Source of the DNA: DASYXZ01 sp035308965
Lineage (GTDB): Bacteria > Acidobacteriota > Terriglobia > UBA7540
Assembly (NCBI GenBank): GCA_035308965.1
Contig: DATGFN010000017.1
Location: 20,926-84,925 of the forward strand
DNA length: 64,000 nucleotides
Direction of reading: 5' to 3'
Shown here: positions 27,618-35,838 of the stretch, one piece after another
Layout of the letters: every line of letters begins with the position of its first letter
Numbering within the stretch: position 1 is the first letter of the stretch
Position numbers and translations under genes: made by a program
Notes under the pieces: model-generated
Databases searched by the model: none
Seen by the model: the letters and a program-made list of their open reading frames with translations, nothing else
What the model was told of the DNA's origin: nothing

Positions 27618-28769
27618 TTATTGGATGAGCGTGTTGGGATCTCTGGCTCCTTCCGAGGGCACGAAATCCTCTTCTTTTTTCGGCTGAATCCATCCCTTCT
27701 CCTTGAAGATGGATGCCAGAATTTTCTGGTCTTCCACAGAGGGCAACACGGTGGGCAAATATTTTTCGTATTCCTCGGCGGTCAGCGGCTCTCCCGCCAG
27801 GTTGTAGCACTGGCCGGCGAACTGCCCGATTTGCCGGTTGAATTTCAAGTCGGGCACCACGATTTTGGGCTGATCCTCGGGAATGGACTTGTTAAGAAGG
27901 TCCGTGAGTTTTTTAACTTCTTCGTAGTAGAGGTTGCGCGAGGACTCATTCAGATGTTGTTTGTCCGCATCGGATTTGGCGGCACCCTCGTTATACCGGC
28001 CTTTCAACCCCCAAACGTAGGCCCATTGGGCGGAAGAGGAACGGTCGGTTCCAAATAAATCGTAAGATGTGGGGAGCCACTTATTGAAATACTTCTGGAT
28101 GATAGAAAGAGGAATCATGCCTGCCTTCACGATGCGATGCAGCCCGTTATTGCCCGTGCCCAGGTGGAAGGATTCTTCCTTGAGCATGGGCGGCATGCTT
28201 TGAGCGAGCGGCAGAAAGCCGGAATGAGATAGCATGGTCAACTGAAATTTTCCGTCGCGGTCCACAAAGTGGGCGTAGGTAAAAAAATCCAGCCAATTAT
28301 TCACGATTTCGTTGAAAGCGCCGAGCAGGCGGCTGTCCGTGAAGGCGCGCCGCTCCAGCAACTTCTGCGCTTCAATCCTGCCCGGCCGGCCGAAATGGTT
28401 GATCAGCACGTGACCCATCTGCCATCCGTGGCGCATTTCTTCCGTCATCACCCGCAGCAGGCTCAGATAGTCGTATCGGCTGGGCGCGGTTTCAAACAAG
28501 CGCCGCTGCTGCTCAACAGAGGCAAACTCAGTGTCGCCCTGGTAGACGACCAGATTCATCACGGCGTCGCGAATGCGCTGGTCAGGAATATGCATCAGCG
28601 TTTTCCAGCGCAACTGGCCTTTATAATCGCCAAACTCGATCTCCGGAGTGACCTGTCCATACTTCGCTTGAAACCTGTAATCCTTGAACTCCGGCGCGTC
28701 CAGGCCGATGTCTTTCTGCCAGCCGTAGAAGTAATCGGTCCAATCGTCAAAAGTTGAAATTCGGAGCAT
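27618..28769 (-). CDS. PaaA/BoxB-like diiron oxygenase component
   Basis: A 383-residue protein of the phenylacetic-acid catabolic (PaaA/PaaC) superfamily. Two candidate iron-binding ExxH motifs are seen: MTEEMRHGW (about residue 121) and LKEESFHLGTGNNGL (about residue 205). Such diiron subunits epoxidise aromatic CoA thioesters. At 383 residues it lies between PaaA (about 310-330) and BoxB (about 470), and no PaaB, C, D, E or BoxA partner is in this window. The ATG at 28769 follows a strong GAGGAGGGGAG ribosome site. Its setting among crotonases and the Hcr-like enzyme supports an aromatic-CoA role. The exact substrate is unknown. Confidence 0.78.
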   Translation of the reverse strand: MLRISTFDDWTDYFYGWQKDIGLDAPEFKDYRFQAKYGQVTPEIEFGDYKGQLRWKTLMHIPDQRIRDAVMNLVVYQGDTEFASVEQQRRLFETAPSRYDYLSLLRVMTEEMRHGWQMGHVLINHFGRPGRIEAQKLLERRAFTDSRLLGAFNEIVNNWLDFFTYAHFVDRDGKFQLTMLSHSGFLPLAQSMPPMLKEESFHLGTGNNGLHRIVKAGMIPLSIIQKYFNKWLPTSYDLFGTDRSSSAQWAYVWGLKGRYNEGAAKSDADKQHLNESSRNLYYEEVKKLTDLLNKSIPEDQPKIVVPDLKFNRQIGQFAGQCYNLAGEPLTAEEYEKYLPTVLPSVEDQKILASIFKEKGWIQPKKEEDFVPSEGARDPNTLIQ

Positions 28770-28864
28770 AAGATCTCCCCTCCTCGACCGGGGTCGCATC
28801 CTTCCTCTAACCCATTTTAACTCTCAACGGCGGCCTCCGGCCAGAGGGCCTGGCTTCAAGTCAC

Positions 28865-28965
28865 GGGTCAGATTGGTCATGTAGAGGCGAGTTGCGGGGA
28901 CCCCAAGTCGTGCTATGGGGCTCGCCATGTGGCGGCGTAAAGCCGCCTCTACGTCAAACTGACCC
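28865..28965. repeat. MITE-like palindromic element
   Basis: The arms GGGTCAGATTGGTCATGTAGAGGCG-type (28865-28889) and its complement ending in ACTGACCC (28944-28965) are imperfect inverted repeats. Nested inside is a perfect 6-bp hairpin GGCGGC-GTAAA-GCCGCC at 28931-28947. The element fills most of the 207-base gap between the diiron gene and the upstream crotonase. It has no coding capacity. Confidence 0.6.
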
Positions 28966-28976
28966 ACTATAGCGCT

Positions 28977-29768
28977 TTATCTTGCCTTGAAATTGGGTTT
29001 GCGTTTCTCGGCGAATGCCCGCAAGCCCTCGGCAAAATCATCCGACTCAAAGCATTTCATTTGGGCTTTGACTTCATGCTCCAACATTGAGTCCAACTGG
29101 GTTTCCAATCGCGTGTACAAAGCTTCTTTAAGCAAACTTACTGGCAATGAAGGCAGCAAGGCGAGGCGTTCAGCTAATTTTCGAGTCTCCGCGGCCAACT
29201 GGTCATGCGGCACAACGAAATTCACCAGCCCGATGCGCAGAGCCTCCGCCGCGTTGACGGGGTCCCCCAGAAAAAACATTTCCATGGCGCGGCCAATACC
29301 CACGTGTCGCGGCAGGAAGAAAGCGCCGCCCCAATCGGGATGCAAGCCGATTTTCAAGAATGCCTGTACGAAGGTAGCCTGGTCGGATGCGATGCGCATG
29401 TCGCAAGCGAGCGCCAGACTCAATCCCGCGCCGGCCGCCGGGCCGTTGACAGAGGCCAGGACCGGAATGGGAAGCCGTCGAATCGCGTGCACCAGGTTAT
29501 TCCCTGCATCCAGAAGCGACCGCAAGGTGGCGGAGTGGTGGCTGGTTTTGAGATTCGACAGCGTCTCGATGTCGCCCCCCGCGCAAAATCCGCGGCCCGC
29601 TCCGGTGACAATCGCAACCCGAAGGGATGGCTCATGGGCGATGGTCGCGATGGCCTCCGCCAACCCATGTTGCTCGGCCTCATCCAGGGCGTTTAATTTT
29701 TCGGGACGGTTCAACAGGACGGTGGCGATGGGGCCATCGCGCGTCAGAACCACCGCATCATTTGGCAT
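28977..29768 (-). CDS. Crotonase-fold enzyme, isomerase-like (PaaG/PaaB type)
   Basis: A 263-residue crotonase. The position of the first hydratase glutamate is serine (AGAGLSLALACD), and an aspartate is present in GLHPDWGGAFFLP. This combination is typical of the isomerase branch (PaaG, dienoyl-CoA isomerases) rather than of hydratases, so a double-bond shift or ring-opening isomerisation is more likely than hydration. ATG at 29768 overlaps the stop of the glycosylase gene by 11 bases. Substrate is inferred only from the aromatic-CoA neighbourhood. Confidence 0.8.
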   Translation of the reverse strand: MPNDAVVLTRDGPIATVLLNRPEKLNALDEAEQHGLAEAIATIAHEPSLRVAIVTGAGRGFCAGGDIETLSNLKTSHHSATLRSLLDAGNNLVHAIRRLPIPVLASVNGPAAGAGLSLALACDMRIASDQATFVQAFLKIGLHPDWGGAFFLPRHVGIGRAMEMFFLGDPVNAAEALRIGLVNFVVPHDQLAAETRKLAERLALLPSLPVSLLKEALYTRLETQLDSMLEHEVKAQMKCFESDDFAEGLRAFAEKRKPNFKAR

Positions 29769-30279
29769 TGCGATTCACCCATCGCGCCAATTGGCGAAAA
29801 TATTCGAGCTTTTCGGTTCGCGCCAGACTTCCGTTGCGGCCGCTGGTGGAAGGCAGCACAAACACGCGGGCGCCGGCAACCAGCTCGCGCTGCCAACCCA
29901 GGCGGACTGCTCGGCCGCAGAATTTCTCGTATGCGCCTTTGCCGTTGAATGCCACCACGCGCGCCCGGGGAGCGGCCAGCTTCAAGCGATCACTCAACAA
30001 ACTGATCCCGCTTCGATATTCGTGCGCACGCAGTTCGCTTGAGGATTTGGACCATCGCTTCACCAGATCCGTCATGCCGATGCCAAACTCCAGCACGCGA
30101 TGATCTTCTTCCCAGCCCAACTTCACCGGCAGCAATTCCGACTCGAAAAGAAAATTCCAAAACTGGTTGCCGCGCCCGGCGTAATAATGTCCTAGACGCG
30201 CAGACCGTTCACCGGGGTTGAAGCCCACAAAAACAACTCGCAGCCCGGGACGAAGGTAATCAGGAAGCTGCTGGGGCAT
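29758..30279 (-). CDS. mug: G/U mismatch-specific DNA glycosylase (Mug/TDG family)
   Basis: A 173-residue uracil-glycosylase-fold protein with VFVGFNPGERSA near residue 17 (the family motif GINPG in Mug), GNQFWNFL, GIGMTDLVKR and the late LPSTSGRNG segment. Length equals that of the family. It excises uracil or thymine mispaired with guanine. The start at 30279 overlaps the 3' end of the hydrolase gene by 20 bases. It appears unrelated to the aromatic genes around it. Confidence 0.85.
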   Translation of the reverse strand: MPQQLPDYLRPGLRVVFVGFNPGERSARLGHYYAGRGNQFWNFLFESELLPVKLGWEEDHRVLEFGIGMTDLVKRWSKSSSELRAHEYRSGISLLSDRLKLAAPRARVVAFNGKGAYEKFCGRAVRLGWQRELVAGARVFVLPSTSGRNGSLARTEKLEYFRQLARWVNRNAK

Positions 30280-30988
30280 TTGTTCGCCGCTGCTCCGCGG
30301 TTTTCCGGCACCGGTCGAGAAATTGTTGCAGCATCTTTTTCTGCTCGGGCTGGTCGGCAATCTCCTCCGGGTGCCACTGCACTGCCACCAAATAGGGAAA
30401 ACCCACGGCAGCCTCCACTGCTTCCACTAGTCCGTCCTCGGAGTAAGCCGTCACTTTCAGTCCGCGCCCCACGCGCTTGATCCCCTGGTGGTGGAAACTG
30501 TTGACGCGGCAATGCCCATGGAAGGACTCGCCCAGCAACGATTCGGGTTCGCTCAGGGTGACGCTATGGGTCGCGTCCGCGCGTCCGCCCGTCTGTTTGT
30601 GGTCAACCTCCACTTCCGCGTCGCGCTCCAAATCCTGGTAGAGCGTGCCTCCGAATTTCACATTGATCAGTTGCGTTCCGCGGCAGATTCCAAACACCGG
30701 CAACTTCGATTCCTGCGCCCGGTCGAGCAGCTTCAACTCAAAATCGTCGCGCTTCCGGTTGATTTTGACGTTGTCGTATTTCTTTTCCTCCTGGTAGAGA
30801 GCCGGATCGACATCTTCGCCGCCGCCCAGAAGAATTCCGTCAAAGTCCTCAGCGCGAAAGTTGGACGCTCCGGCGGTGACCAGTTGGATTTCCTCCGGCA
30901 AGGCTCCCGCGGTCAGCAGGGCTTTGAAATATGGGGAATCCTTGCCTTTGGACTTCTCTTTATCCGCAACTGAAACGGCGATTTTCAT
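30260..30988 (-). CDS. Class I glutamine amidotransferase-like hydrolase (PuuD/gamma-glutamyl hydrolase family)
   Basis: This 242-residue protein has the peptidase C26 pattern: GILLGGGEDVDPALY, the nucleophile cysteine in FGICRGTQLIN, and the His-Glu pair in VQWHPEE. Relatives split gamma-glutamyl bonds such as gamma-glutamyl-GABA. No other polyamine-degradation gene is nearby. It overlaps the Mug gene downstream. Confidence 0.85.
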   Translation of the reverse strand: MKIAVSVADKEKSKGKDSPYFKALLTAGALPEEIQLVTAGASNFRAEDFDGILLGGGEDVDPALYQEEKKYDNVKINRKRDDFELKLLDRAQESKLPVFGICRGTQLINVKFGGTLYQDLERDAEVEVDHKQTGGRADATHSVTLSEPESLLGESFHGHCRVNSFHHQGIKRVGRGLKVTAYSEDGLVEAVEAAVGFPYLVAVQWHPEEIADQPEQKKMLQQFLDRCRKTAEQRRTNAPAAS

Positions 30989-30993
30989 TTCAA

Positions 30994-31099
30994 CAACTGT
31001 CCTTCGTCATTTGCCAATCGTCCGAGCCCTATGCTCAATTTGCCCTGCTCATTAGAATCAGCACGACACCAATGACAAGGGACAAAGGACGAATGACAG
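30994..31099. repeat. Word-like inverted repeat (TGTCCTTCGTCATT/AATGACAAGG type)
   Basis: TGTCCTTCGTCATTTG at about 30998 faces GGGACAAAGGACGAATGACA at about 31079-31098. It lies between the crotonase stop (31103) and the hydrolase start (30988). The architecture matches the repeats at 17731, 53401 and 63770. Confidence 0.5.
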
Positions 31100-31102
31100 C
31101 AT

Positions 31103-31915
31103 TTACTTGGCCTTAAAATCCGGCGTTCGCTTCTCCACGTAAGCCGCCAGGCCTTCGTGCGCATCCTCACTTTGAAATAAATGCTGTTGCAATTCGCGTT
31201 CAAGCGCAAGCCCGTCAGCAAACGACATCTCAATGCCCGAGCATACGGCGCGCTTGATGCGGCCCACCGCGCGCGCGGCCTTGCGCGGCGGAACAAATTG
31301 TTTGGCGTACTCGGTGACCTGCTCGATGAACCCGTCACGGTCAAAAACCTGGTTGACCAGCCCAATTTCTTCCGCCTCCTCGAATGAGAAAGTCCGCCCC
31401 GTGGCCATCAACTCAATGGCGCGCGACTTGCCCACCAAGCGCGCCAGACGCTGCGTTCCCCCCGTGCCGGGCAAAACGCCCAACGCGACTTCCGGCAATC
31501 CGATTTTTCCCGCATCGCGCCGCGCCAGGCGGATGTCCGCGGCCAATGCGATTTCCAGTCCGCCGCCCACCGTGTGTCCGTTGAGCGCTGCCAGCACGAG
31601 CTTGGGAGTTTGCTCCAGGCGGTTCAAAGTTTCATTGGCGTGCAGGCAAAAGTAGTATTTAAATTCGGGGGTGACGCTCGCCAACATCTTAATGTTGGCG
31701 CCGGCGGAAAAGAATTTGTCGCCCGCTCCCCGGAGAATGATGACGTGAACGCCCCCGTCAAATCGGGCGCGCAGGATGGCTGCGTCCAGTTGCACCATCA
31801 TTTCATGAGTGTAGGTATTGGCGGGCGGATCGTTCATCTCAATCCAGGCGATGCCGTTTTCCGTCTGGTAATTGATCAGCGTTCCCGCCGGCGTAGCTGT
31901 TTCAGTTGTCGCCAT
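31103..31915 (-). CDS. Enoyl-CoA hydratase/isomerase family protein
   Basis: A 270-residue crotonase with both catalytic glutamates in hydratase-like settings (GGGLEIALAAD and GLPEVALGVLPGTGGTQRLA) and the oxyanion region FFSAGANIK. The sequence fits a 2-enoyl-CoA hydratase. It is the first gene of the minus-strand directon and has a strong GGGAGGATCCC ribosome site before the ATG at 31915. Confidence 0.86.
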   Translation of the reverse strand: MATTETATPAGTLINYQTENGIAWIEMNDPPANTYTHEMMVQLDAAILRARFDGGVHVIILRGAGDKFFSAGANIKMLASVTPEFKYYFCLHANETLNRLEQTPKLVLAALNGHTVGGGLEIALAADIRLARRDAGKIGLPEVALGVLPGTGGTQRLARLVGKSRAIELMATGRTFSFEEAEEIGLVNQVFDRDGFIEQVTEYAKQFVPPRKAARAVGRIKRAVCSGIEMSFADGLALERELQQHLFQSEDAHEGLAAYVEKRTPDFKAK

Positions 31916-32059
31916 GGGATCCTCCCTGGGGGATCAATTTGCCCCCACGTTGGCCGGCCGGAGGCGGAAAGGAACTTTCAAAAAGATTGCGAACCTGACA
32001 TTCGGCATGCGCCCGAGACTGCCGCCCCCCCGAGTCCGGTCCAGTACTAACTCCACCTC

Positions 32060-32088
32060 ATCATCCCAAAGAGCGTCAGCAGCGTCAA
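32060..32088 (-). promoter_or_regulatory. Candidate promoter of the aromatic-CoA directon
   Basis: On the minus strand TTGACG (32083-32088) and GATGAT (32060-32065) are separated by 17 bases. The -35 box has five of six consensus matches and the -10 box four of six. The transcript would begin about 140 bases before the ATG at 31915. Confidence 0.35.
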
Positions 32089-32249
32089 GCGCGGCAGCAC
32101 GTGATTCAATATCCGGGTTACGCATTCAACTTGCCCGCCTGCATATTAGTCTGTAGACTTTCAGAGGCCCGGATACGGATTGGTACTTAAACCTTGGCTG
32201 GCTCCAGGTGACGGAACGAGTGAAGGCGGAGTCCTTCAGCGCGTTTTGC

Positions 32250-32279
32250 TTGACTAAAATTTTTTATATGTGCTATAAA
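32250..32279 (+). promoter_or_regulatory. Sigma70-type promoter of hppA
   Basis: TTGACT (32250-32255) and TATAAA (32274-32279) are separated by 18 AT-rich bases. Both boxes match five of six consensus positions. It leaves a leader of about 125 bases before the GAGGAG ribosome site of hppA; no known riboswitch was recognised in that leader. Confidence 0.6.
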
Positions 32280-32409
32280 ATTTACTTCTATATGGTTTAA
32301 CCTTTGGCTGCTCATCCCAGGGTAGTTACCTCCCAAAGACTCTTGGCTGGCAGGCTCCTTTGAATCCGCCGTGGGGGCACGAGAGCGAGACCGAGCTTGA
32401 GGAGATTTC

Positions 32410-35028
32410 ATGGTGAATGCCACGGCGATTTTGCAGGCGGGGTATTTTCTCCCCGTTATCCTGTTGGCGGGAGTGTTGGTGTTGACCCAGAAAAGCATAG
32501 TTAGAGCCATCCAATCCATGATTACTTTACATTCGGGTGCTCCCTCACGCCTATGGAGACGTTCGGGAATATTATTTTCCATGCTGGTGCTGGTTTTTTC
32601 CGGCGTCACTCGGGCGATGGCGCAATCTCCTGGAGAGTCTTCGGGCGGCGAAGCCAATCTAAAGCTCCCCGACCTGTCCCAGGTGCAATTCCTGGGCATT
32701 GACGGTCACACGCTGCTGACCTTTGGAATTCTTTTCTGCGTGTTCGGCCTGCTCTTTGGCCTTTATATTTACCGCGACCTGAAGCACCTGCCCGTACACA
32801 AGGCCATCAAAGCCATTTCCCATATTATTTATGAGACTTGCAAAACTTATTTGATTACGCAAGGCAAGTTCCTTCTCCTGCTGTGGGTATTCATCGCCCT
32901 GGTCATTGTCCTGTACTTTGGCGCCCTGCTGAAATATGAAGTCGGGCGAGTGGCCATTATCCTTCTGTTCAGCGTGGTGGGCATCGCGGGCAGTTATGGT
33001 GTGGCGTGGTTCGGCATCCGTGTGAACACTTACGCCAACTCGCGTACTGCTTTTGCCAGCCTGCGAGGTCTTCCTTTTGCCATTTACAAGATCCCACTGG
33101 AAGCGGGGATGAGCATCGGGATGATGCTGATCAGCGTTGAGCTGTTGATGATGCTCATTATTCTGCTATTTATTCCTGGCGATTACGCGGGCGTGTGTTT
33201 CATCGGATTTGCCATCGGGGAATCATTGGGCGCGGCGGCGCTGCGCATCGCCGGGGGCATCTTCACCAAGATTGCGGACATCGGCTCCGACTTGATGAAA
33301 ATTGAATTCAAGATCAAAGAAGACGACGCGCGCAATCCGGGGGTGATTGCGGACTGCACGGGCGACAACGCCGGCGACTCCGTGGGCCCGAGCGCCGATG
33401 GCTTCGAGACTTATGGCGTGACCGGCGTGGCCTTGATTACTTTCATTCTCCTGGGGGTGAGGGACCACACCGTTCAAGTGCAATTACTGGTTTGGATCTT
33501 CGTCATGCGCATCACCATGCTGGTATCCAGCGCGGGAGCGTATTTCATCAACGCAGCCATTGCCAAGGCGCGTTATGGCCATGCCAAACAGATGAATTTC
33601 GAGGCTCCGCTGACCATGCTGGTTTGGCTTACTTCCATCATTTCCATTGCGCTCACTTACCTTGTTTCTTTTGAAATTATTCCCAGTCTGGGCGGCGACC
33701 TCACGCAGTGGTGGAAGCTGGCCACCATCATTTCCTGCGGAACGCTGGCGGGCGCCCTAATCCCGGAACTGGTTAAGGTTTTCACTTCCACGGAGTCGCG
33801 GCACGTGAAGGAAGTTGTGGTCTCGGCGCAGGAAGGAGGGGCATCGCTCGGCATCCTCTCCGGATTTGTGGCGGGAAATTTCTCGGCCTACTACCTCGGA
33901 CTCACGATGGTCATACTCATGTCTATCGGCTCCCTGGTAAGCCAACTGGGGCTCGGAGACCTGATGCTGGCGGCGCCGGTGTTTGCATTCGGACTGGTCG
34001 CCTTTGGGTTCCTGGGCATGGGCCCGGTGACCATCGCCGTGGACTCTTACGGGCCGGTGACGGACAACGCGCAATCGGTTTACGAGCTTTCCCAAATCGA
34101 GCAGATACCCAACATCCCGGGGGAACTCAAGAGGGACTTCAACATCGATGTTGATTTTACCCGGGCCAAGGAAATGTTGGAGGCAAACGACGGGGCGGGG
34201 AACACATTTAAGGCCACGGCCAAACCGGTTTTGATCGGCACCGCGGTGGTGGGCGCCACCACCATGATTTTCTCAATCATCATGGCGCTGACGAATGGAC
34301 TCACGACAAATCTCGACAAGCTCTCTCTGTTACACGCGCCCTTCGTGCTGGGATTCATCACGGGTGGCGCCATGATTTATTGGTTTACAGGGGCCAGCAC
34401 GCAGGCCGTCACCACCGGCGCCTACCGCGCGGTGGAATTCATCAAGGCGCATATCAAATTGGAAAGTGCCGACAGAGCCTCGGTGGCTGACAGCAAGAAA
34501 GTGGTGGAAATCTGCACCAAGTATGCTCAGAAGGGCATGCTGAACATCTTTATCGCCGTTTTTTTTGCAACGCTGGCCTTCGCCTTTGTGGAACCATTCT
34601 TCTTCATCGGTTACCTGATTTCAATTGCCACCTTCGGGCTTTATCAGGCTATTTTCATGGCCAACGCCGGTGGTGCGTGGGATAATGCCAAGAAAATTGT
34701 CGAGGTCGAATTAAAGCAGAAGGGTACTCCGCTTCATGACGCAACGGTGATCTGTGACACCGTGGGCGACCCGTTCAAGGACACAAGTTCGGTGGCCCTG
34801 AACCCGGTTATCAAATTTACGACGCTATTTGGATTGCTGGCTGTGGAACTGGCGGTCAAGTTGACCTTGACCAGTGGGAGCCTGCTGGTTCACGGACTGG
34901 CAGGCGGATTCTTCATGATTTCGTTCTTCTTCGTCTACCGGTCGTTCTATGGGATGCGGATTCGCCAGACTCCGGGACTCGAAGCGACTGCCGCGGCCGC
35001 GGCGAACAACCCGGTCGAAAGCGTCTGA
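32410..35028 (+). CDS. hppA: Membrane-bound (proton- or sodium-pumping) pyrophosphatase, divergent
   Basis: An 872-residue, multi-helix integral membrane pyrophosphatase that couples PPi hydrolysis to ion pumping. Core motifs are clear: GGIFTKIADIGSDL, EDDARNPGVIADCTGDNAGD, SADGFETYG, and near the C-terminus NAGGAWDNAKKIVE and GDPFKDTSSVALNP. The usual DVGADLVGK is replaced by DIGSDLMK. In the site that governs potassium dependence, the sequence is GNTFKATAK: lysine stands where potassium-dependent enzymes have alanine, suggesting a potassium-independent pump. The N-terminus is extended by a first hydrophobic helix and a second signal-like helix ending in RAMAQ. The ATG at 32410 follows GAGGAG. 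Confidence 0.9.
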   Translation: MVNATAILQAGYFLPVILLAGVLVLTQKSIVRAIQSMITLHSGAPSRLWRRSGILFSMLVLVFSGVTRAMAQSPGESSGGEANLKLPDLSQVQFLGIDGHTLLTFGILFCVFGLLFGLYIYRDLKHLPVHKAIKAISHIIYETCKTYLITQGKFLLLLWVFIALVIVLYFGALLKYEVGRVAIILLFSVVGIAGSYGVAWFGIRVNTYANSRTAFASLRGLPFAIYKIPLEAGMSIGMMLISVELLMMLIILLFIPGDYAGVCFIGFAIGESLGAAALRIAGGIFTKIADIGSDLMKIEFKIKEDDARNPGVIADCTGDNAGDSVGPSADGFETYGVTGVALITFILLGVRDHTVQVQLLVWIFVMRITMLVSSAGAYFINAAIAKARYGHAKQMNFEAPLTMLVWLTSIISIALTYLVSFEIIPSLGGDLTQWWKLATIISCGTLAGALIPELVKVFTSTESRHVKEVVVSAQEGGASLGILSGFVAGNFSAYYLGLTMVILMSIGSLVSQLGLGDLMLAAPVFAFGLVAFGFLGMGPVTIAVDSYGPVTDNAQSVYELSQIEQIPNIPGELKRDFNIDVDFTRAKEMLEANDGAGNTFKATAKPVLIGTAVVGATTMIFSIIMALTNGLTTNLDKLSLLHAPFVLGFITGGAMIYWFTGASTQAVTTGAYRAVEFIKAHIKLESADRASVADSKKVVEICTKYAQKGMLNIFIAVFFATLAFAFVEPFFFIGYLISIATFGLYQAIFMANAGGAWDNAKKIVEVELKQKGTPLHDATVICDTVGDPFKDTSSVALNPVIKFTTLFGLLAVELAVKLTLTSGSLLVHGLAGGFFMISFFFVYRSFYGMRIRQTPGLEATAAAAANNPVESV

Positions 35029-35038
35029 CGATACGGGT

Positions 35039-35500
35039 CTACTCACCTCTGGCCATACTCTTGATCCTCTTGGCCAATTTTTCGATCTTGTCCGCATCTT
35101 CCACAACTTTTAGAGAGAGAACATTCTCATTGGACTTCCCAATTTCATCCTGAAGCGATTTGGCCAGTGCCGCGAGTTCGTCTGTGTCCTTCTTGATCTT
35201 CTCAAAATTAGATTTCAGGATGGCCCGCCTTTGTTTCGGAGTCACTGCCAAGGGTGGGGAAGGTCCCACATCGGGGGTTGTGGATTCCTGCGAATTTGAA
35301 CCAACTGCAACCACCGGTGGCAACGTGGTGTGCGCAGAGGACGCGTTTGCATACGCAAGGCCGGTAGCGACCCCCACGAGGATGAAACATGTGGCGAGGG
35401 CATCGCCGCGGCGCCGCGAATTCCTCCGATTGACATTGCCCACGGCGGCCGAATGACGGGAGCAGAGCGGGCTGAGGAATTGACGAAAAACTCTGATCAT
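35039..35500 (-). CDS. Exported hypothetical protein with conserved helical C-terminus
   Basis: A 153-residue protein. An N-terminal arginine-rich stretch is followed by a hydrophobic helix (ALATCFILVGVATGLAYA), so it is probably exported or anchored. The C-terminal 60 residues are charged and helical, with NFEKIKKDTDELAALAKSLQ. I have an impression of similar small proteins in acidobacterial genomes, but no function is known. The start at 35500 is preceded by GAAGGA; a longer frame to 35629 has no ribosome site. It ends 10 bases from the convergent hppA stop. Confidence 0.6.
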   Translation of the reverse strand: MIRVFRQFLSPLCSRHSAAVGNVNRRNSRRRGDALATCFILVGVATGLAYANASSAHTTLPPVVAVGSNSQESTTPDVGPSPPLAVTPKQRRAILKSNFEKIKKDTDELAALAKSLQDEIGKSNENVLSLKVVEDADKIEKLAKRIKSMARGE

Positions 35501-35838
35501 AGGCGGAATCCTTCCCTCGGGTTGTTTGATATATCTTACGCCCGCTGCCAGAACGTAGGGCGCTCTTTGAATTGTAGTGGTTGCGCGCCGGCAGTGGCAA
35601 TCCCCTATGAACATTGCCGATTTACTCAAAGTTGCCGGGGAATTTCCAATTGTAAGACCTCAAGCTTTTCCGGCGGCCACCGCAGGCCCATGCCCGACGA
35701 AGGGCAGGCAGACTGAAAAAACGTGGGTGTTTGAGTGGCCTCGGGGGTGAAGGAAATTGGTACGGGGAAAGACGATCAGTTGATGGTCAACAAAACGAAC
35801 CCAAAAGACGGGAGCCGGGCCTGGGGTAACTTTGCTTT
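35501..35838. other. 338-base intergenic region
   Basis: Lies between the start of the exported hypothetical protein and the 3' end of the minus-strand PilZ gene. No coding frame with a ribosome site, tRNA or strong terminator was found. On the minus strand it must contain the promoter of the gene starting at 35500, but no good hexamer pair stands out. Confidence 0.4.

Larger units (their letters stand above)
31916..32409. other. 494-base divergent intergenic region
   Basis: The space between the crotonase and hppA contains a candidate promoter on each strand and leaders of roughly 130-150 bases for both genes. GAAGG-CGGAGT-CCTTC forms a small hairpin near 32225. A 63-codon minus-strand frame (31934-32125) lacks a ribosome site and is not called. 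Confidence 0.5.

Noticed and set aside
27618..28769. BoxB benzoyl-CoA epoxidase
   Set aside because: The protein is about 90 residues too short, and neither BoxA nor BoxC is present, so only a PaaA/BoxB-like call is made.
31934..32125. Minus-strand 63-codon frame ahead of the crotonase
   Set aside because: No ribosome site and no recognised features. It overlaps the candidate promoter of the directon, so it is more likely leader sequence.
32286..32409. Riboswitch in the hppA leader
   Set aside because: The leader is long enough, but no known aptamer motif could be recognised by eye.
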